A stretch of DNA of 7,823 nt from an uncultured Rhodanobacter sp. GTDB taxonomy: Bacteria > Pseudomonadota > Gammaproteobacteria > Xanthomonadales > Rhodanobacteraceae. The stretch spans positions 1 through 7,823 of the forward strand of contig CALCWL010000052.1 of assembly GCA_937906285.1 (NCBI GenBank). Reading direction: 5' to 3'. This document shows positions 5,656 to 7,823 of this stretch, one piece after another. Position 1 is the first letter of the stretch, and each line of letters starts with the position of its first letter. The notes below the pieces were generated by a model. That model was given only the letters and a program-made list of their open reading frames with translations, searched no databases and was not told the DNA's origin. The translations under genes were made by a program, and so were the position numbers.

Positions 5656-6534
5656 ATGAAGCGCTGGATGTTTGCCTTGTGTTGCATGATGTTGGCTGGC
5701 GTGGCTCTTGCGAACGGGCGCGACGAAATGCGCAACCGCGTGCAGGCGAGCATGCTGGTCACGGGCACGATCGAGGTCGCGCCGGACGGCAGCGTCGTGA
5801 CATACACGGTCGATCATCCGGACAAGCTGCCACCTGTGGTGAAGGACTTGCTTGCCAGAGCCGTCCCGGCGTGGAAGTTCGAACCGGTGACGCGCGACGG
5901 CAAGGCGGTCGGAGCCAAGGCACCGATGGGGCTGCGCGTCGTGGCGAAACCGGTGGGTCATGGCGGCTACGCCTTTGCCGTGGCCAGCAGCTGGTTCGGA
6001 TATTTCAATGACGAGGGCAAGCGCGAGGCCGCCGCGGGCGACTTCAGGTACAAGCATCGGTTGCCCGTCGCGTACCCTTCCGATGCGGCAAGCGCCCGCG
6101 TATCCGGCACTGTGTACGCACTGCTGAAGGTGGGGCGCGACGGTGCGGTCATCGACGCGGTGGCGGAGCAGGTGAATCTCCGCATTCGTGCCAGCGAGAG
6201 GGACATGGCGGCATGGCGGAAAAAGCTGGCTGATGCTGCCTTGCGCTCCCTGCGGCGCTACACGTTCCATGTCCCCACGGTCGGCCCGGATGCCGCCGAA
6301 CCTTATTGGATGGCCCGCGTTCCCGTGGATTTCGTCCTTGATGGATTCTACGCGCCGAAAGCTGCGCGGGAAGCGGATTACGGTCAGTGGCAGCCTTACG
6401 TCCCGGGTCCGGTGCAGGAGCCGGCCTGGGCCGGCAAGCGCGGGCTGGCGGGGAGTCCGGATGCCACGCCCGAGGATGGGTCGCTGCTCGCCGACATGTC
6501 ATTGCACCTGCTTACGCCGCTCGGCGGCAGCTGA
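5656..6534 (+). CDS. Secreted protein with two TonB C-terminal-like modules
   Basis: A 292-residue exported protein. The signal peptide MKRWMFALCCMMLAGVALANG replaces the membrane anchor of true TonB. Two segments have the TonB C-terminal pattern (strand, DGxV turn, strand, helix, W/Y-F-x-P strand). The first, residues about 33-98, has GTIEVAPDGSVVTYTV, a helix LPPVVKDLLARAV, then AWKFEPVTRDGKAV. The second, about 145-228, has SGTVYALLKVGRDGAVIDAV, a helix LADAALRSLRRYTFHVPT and a final VPVDFVL. There is no Pro-rich spacer, so energy transduction with ExbB/ExbD is unlikely; such proteins are usually annotated as TonB family but their role is unknown. The C-terminal 60 residues are Pro/Gly-rich and unstructured in appearance. 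The gene lies 72 bases after the membrane-protein gene with no terminator between, so it may be co-transcribed. Confidence 0.75.
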   Translation: MKRWMFALCCMMLAGVALANGRDEMRNRVQASMLVTGTIEVAPDGSVVTYTVDHPDKLPPVVKDLLARAVPAWKFEPVTRDGKAVGAKAPMGLRVVAKPVGHGGYAFAVASSWFGYFNDEGKREAAAGDFRYKHRLPVAYPSDAASARVSGTVYALLKVGRDGAVIDAVAEQVNLRIRASERDMAAWRKKLADAALRSLRRYTFHVPTVGPDAAEPYWMARVPVDFVLDGFYAPKAAREADYGQWQPYVPGPVQEPAWAGKRGLAGSPDATPEDGSLLADMSLHLLTPLGGS

Positions 6535-6657
6535 TCCGTTGTTCTGCGGCGCGCCAAGCGTGCCGGTGAAGGCGCTTGAGCGGCGAGGCGTTCCGTTCAG
6601 CACGGGTTGGCGGGTGGCTCGGTATCCATGCAGGTTGTCGTTTCAGGAAGATTGCCG

Positions 6658-7443
6658 ATGCGCGTCTTGTTTTCAGCAGTGATCGCTGCCGCCGCGCTGG
6701 CGGCGGCGCCCTTGTATGCCCAGGATCTATCCGCGACCTGCCACGCCACCAGCAGTTATGACGTGACTCTGCAGTCGCAAGGCGTGCTCTTCGACCGCCC
6801 CGTGCCGGCGCCGACGCGCGTGGAGCTGCGCGACGGCAGCTTGCGCACGGACGGCGTGGCGGTAGTGTTGACGCCGTCGCAGCAGGATCGGCTGAGCGTG
6901 TTCGAGCGCGGCGTGCGGGCGCTGGCGCCGCGGGTGCGTCAGGTCGCACGGAACGGCGTGGACATGGCGATGCAGGCGCTGCGTGCCGAGGTCGAAGGGT
7001 TGGGTCTGAGCGCGGCGACCCGGGTCGAATTCGACCGGCGACTGGCCGCGCACGCGAGCGAACTGAAACAGCGCATCGCGAGCAGCCAGAGCACGCACGA
7101 CTGGCAGGGCGACCTGATCCAGCAGTACGCCAACCAGGTCAGCGCCGACCTGATGCCGCTGGTTGCCGGCGATCTGGGCCAGCAGGCGATCGACGCGGCG
7201 CTGGCCGGCGACCTGCAGCGTGCTGCGGACCTGCGCGACCGCGCCGGTTCGTTGATGACCACCTTGCAGCCGCGACTGCAGCAGCGCATGCAGGCGCTGC
7301 GCCCGCAGATCGAGGCGCTGTGTCCGTCGATCCAGCGCCTGGCGCGGTTGCAGCAAGGCTTGCACGACGCGCACGGCCAACCGTTGAACCTGCTGCATGT
7401 GGACGCGACCTCCGGCGCATCGGCGGCGGCGCCGGCGGATTGA
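6658..7443 (+). CDS. DUF2884 (YggN-like) periplasmic protein
   Basis: A 261-residue exported protein resembling the DUF2884 family, of which E. coli YggN is a member; the function is unknown. A signal peptide (MRVLFSAVIAAAALAAAPLYA) is probably cut before Q22. As in YggN, there is a cysteine near the mature N-terminus (C28, in SATCHATSSYDVTLQ) and another in the C-terminal third (C222, in ALCPSIQRL), possibly joined by a disulfide. The N-terminal part (30-72) is strand-rich: VTLQSQGVLF, TRVELRDGSL, VAVVLTPSQ. Residues about 75-240 are long amphipathic helices, likely coiled coil. AGGAAG, 7 bases before the ATG at 6658, supports this start over a GTG/ATG-like extension from 6607. The 123 bases upstream contain no clear promoter. 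Confidence 0.8.
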   Translation: MRVLFSAVIAAAALAAAPLYAQDLSATCHATSSYDVTLQSQGVLFDRPVPAPTRVELRDGSLRTDGVAVVLTPSQQDRLSVFERGVRALAPRVRQVARNGVDMAMQALRAEVEGLGLSAATRVEFDRRLAAHASELKQRIASSQSTHDWQGDLIQQYANQVSADLMPLVAGDLGQQAIDAALAGDLQRAADLRDRAGSLMTTLQPRLQQRMQALRPQIEALCPSIQRLARLQQGLHDAHGQPLNLLHVDATSGASAAAPAD

Positions 7444-7522
7444 ATCGCCGCGCCGGCTTGCCCGTCGCGTGTCGCCACGTGAAGATGGACGCCCTTCATC
7501 GCAGGCTTCGGGCGAGGTGCGC

Positions 7523-7823
7523 ATGGCCGTGCAACCGCGGGACGTTCTTGATTTCTGGTTCGACCCGGCGCATGCCGCGCACTGGTTTGCGAAGGATGCC
7601 GCGTTCGACGAGCAGATCCGTCGACGCTTTGCCGTAGCGGCCGACGACGCCGCGCAGGGGCGCCTCGATGCGTGGGCCAGCAACCCCGCTGACTGGCTGG
7701 CGCTGCTGATCCTGCTCGACCAGTTTCCGCGCAATCTCCATCGCGGCGATGCGCAGGCCTGGGCGGCCGACGTCAAGGCGCAGCGCATTGCCTTGTCGGG
7801 TCTGGCCGGCGGTTTCGATCAGC
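7523..7823 (+). CDS. DUF924 family protein, N-terminal part (cut by window edge)
   Basis: The first 100 residues of a DUF924 protein, a family of about 180-200 residue all-helical, TPR-like cytoplasmic proteins of unknown function. Diagnostic features are VLDFWFDP at 8-15, HWFAKDAAFDEQIRRRF at 20-36 and the hallmark LLDQFPRN at 64-71. The ATG at 7523 is preceded by GAGG five bases upstream. The gene follows the DUF2884 gene after 79 bases, with no convincing terminator between. The remaining C-terminal half lies outside the window. Confidence 0.92.
   Translation, partial: MAVQPRDVLDFWFDPAHAAHWFAKDAAFDEQIRRRFAVAADDAAQGRLDAWASNPADWLALLILLDQFPRNLHRGDAQAWAADVKAQRIALSGLAGGFDQ

Noticed and set aside
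6535..6657. Intergenic region before the DUF2884 gene, with TATCCA at 6623-6628 as a -10
   Set aside because: No matching -35 was found at a normal distance. Apart from the ribosome site at 6645-6650, I see nothing supportable here.
7444..7522. Possible terminator between the DUF2884 and DUF924 genes
   Set aside because: No stable stem followed by a T-run is present on the plus strand.
1..7823. A hidden defence, toxin-antitoxin, phage or mobile system
   Set aside because: All substantial genes are accounted for by enzymes, stress proteins or exported proteins. There are no transposase, integrase, nuclease or toxin motifs, no direct repeats typical of element ends, and no repeat-spacer arrays.

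Overview
This is a GC-rich bacterial chromosomal window. Gene content points to a gammaproteobacterium of the Xanthomonadales (Lysobacterales), possibly Rhodanobacteraceae such as Rhodanobacter or Dyella. The main clues are a DUF3247 (XC5848-type) protein, a DUF6491-type lipoprotein and several small exported proteins of a kind common in that order. The assignment rests on protein recognition only. I see no tRNA, rRNA, insertion sequence, phage gene or CRISPR array, and the genes look vertically inherited and of uniform composition.

Layout. On the minus strand, reading leftward, are a CtlX-like guanidine-modifying hydrolase (1501 to 584), a small exported-protein gene that appears frameshifted (about 552 to 218), and a glutathione S-transferase that runs off the left edge (221 to 1). 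The small gene's stop overlaps the GST start as ATGA. Divergent from these, on the plus strand, lie a small DUF3247 protein (1646-1948), a lipoprotein of unknown function (2024-2752) and a DUF6491-like lipoprotein (2821-3273). These converge, with only a 12-base gap, on a minus-strand universal stress protein (3286-3702). A 229-base divergent intergenic region with two clear inverted repeats separates that gene from a secreted protein (3932-4390), which is followed by a strong hairpin terminator.

The right part is all plus strand: an exported PrxQ/BCP-type peroxiredoxin (4502-5032) translationally coupled to a four-helix membrane protein (5032-5583), a secreted protein with two TonB-C-terminal-like modules (5656-6534), a DUF2884 (YggN-like) periplasmic protein (6658-7443), and the start of a DUF924 protein cut by the right edge (7523 on).

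As a whole this is an ordinary housekeeping and envelope region. Seven of the eleven intact or edge-cut genes make exported, lipid-anchored or membrane proteins, and several of them carry cysteine pairs. Stress and redox functions (GST, Usp, peroxiredoxin) are interspersed. I do not see a convincing new multi-gene defence or mobile system. The items most worth a second look are the frameshifted small gene at 218-552, the CAGC motif in the membrane protein coupled to the exported peroxiredoxin, and the two perfect dyads upstream of the divergent usp/exported-protein pair.
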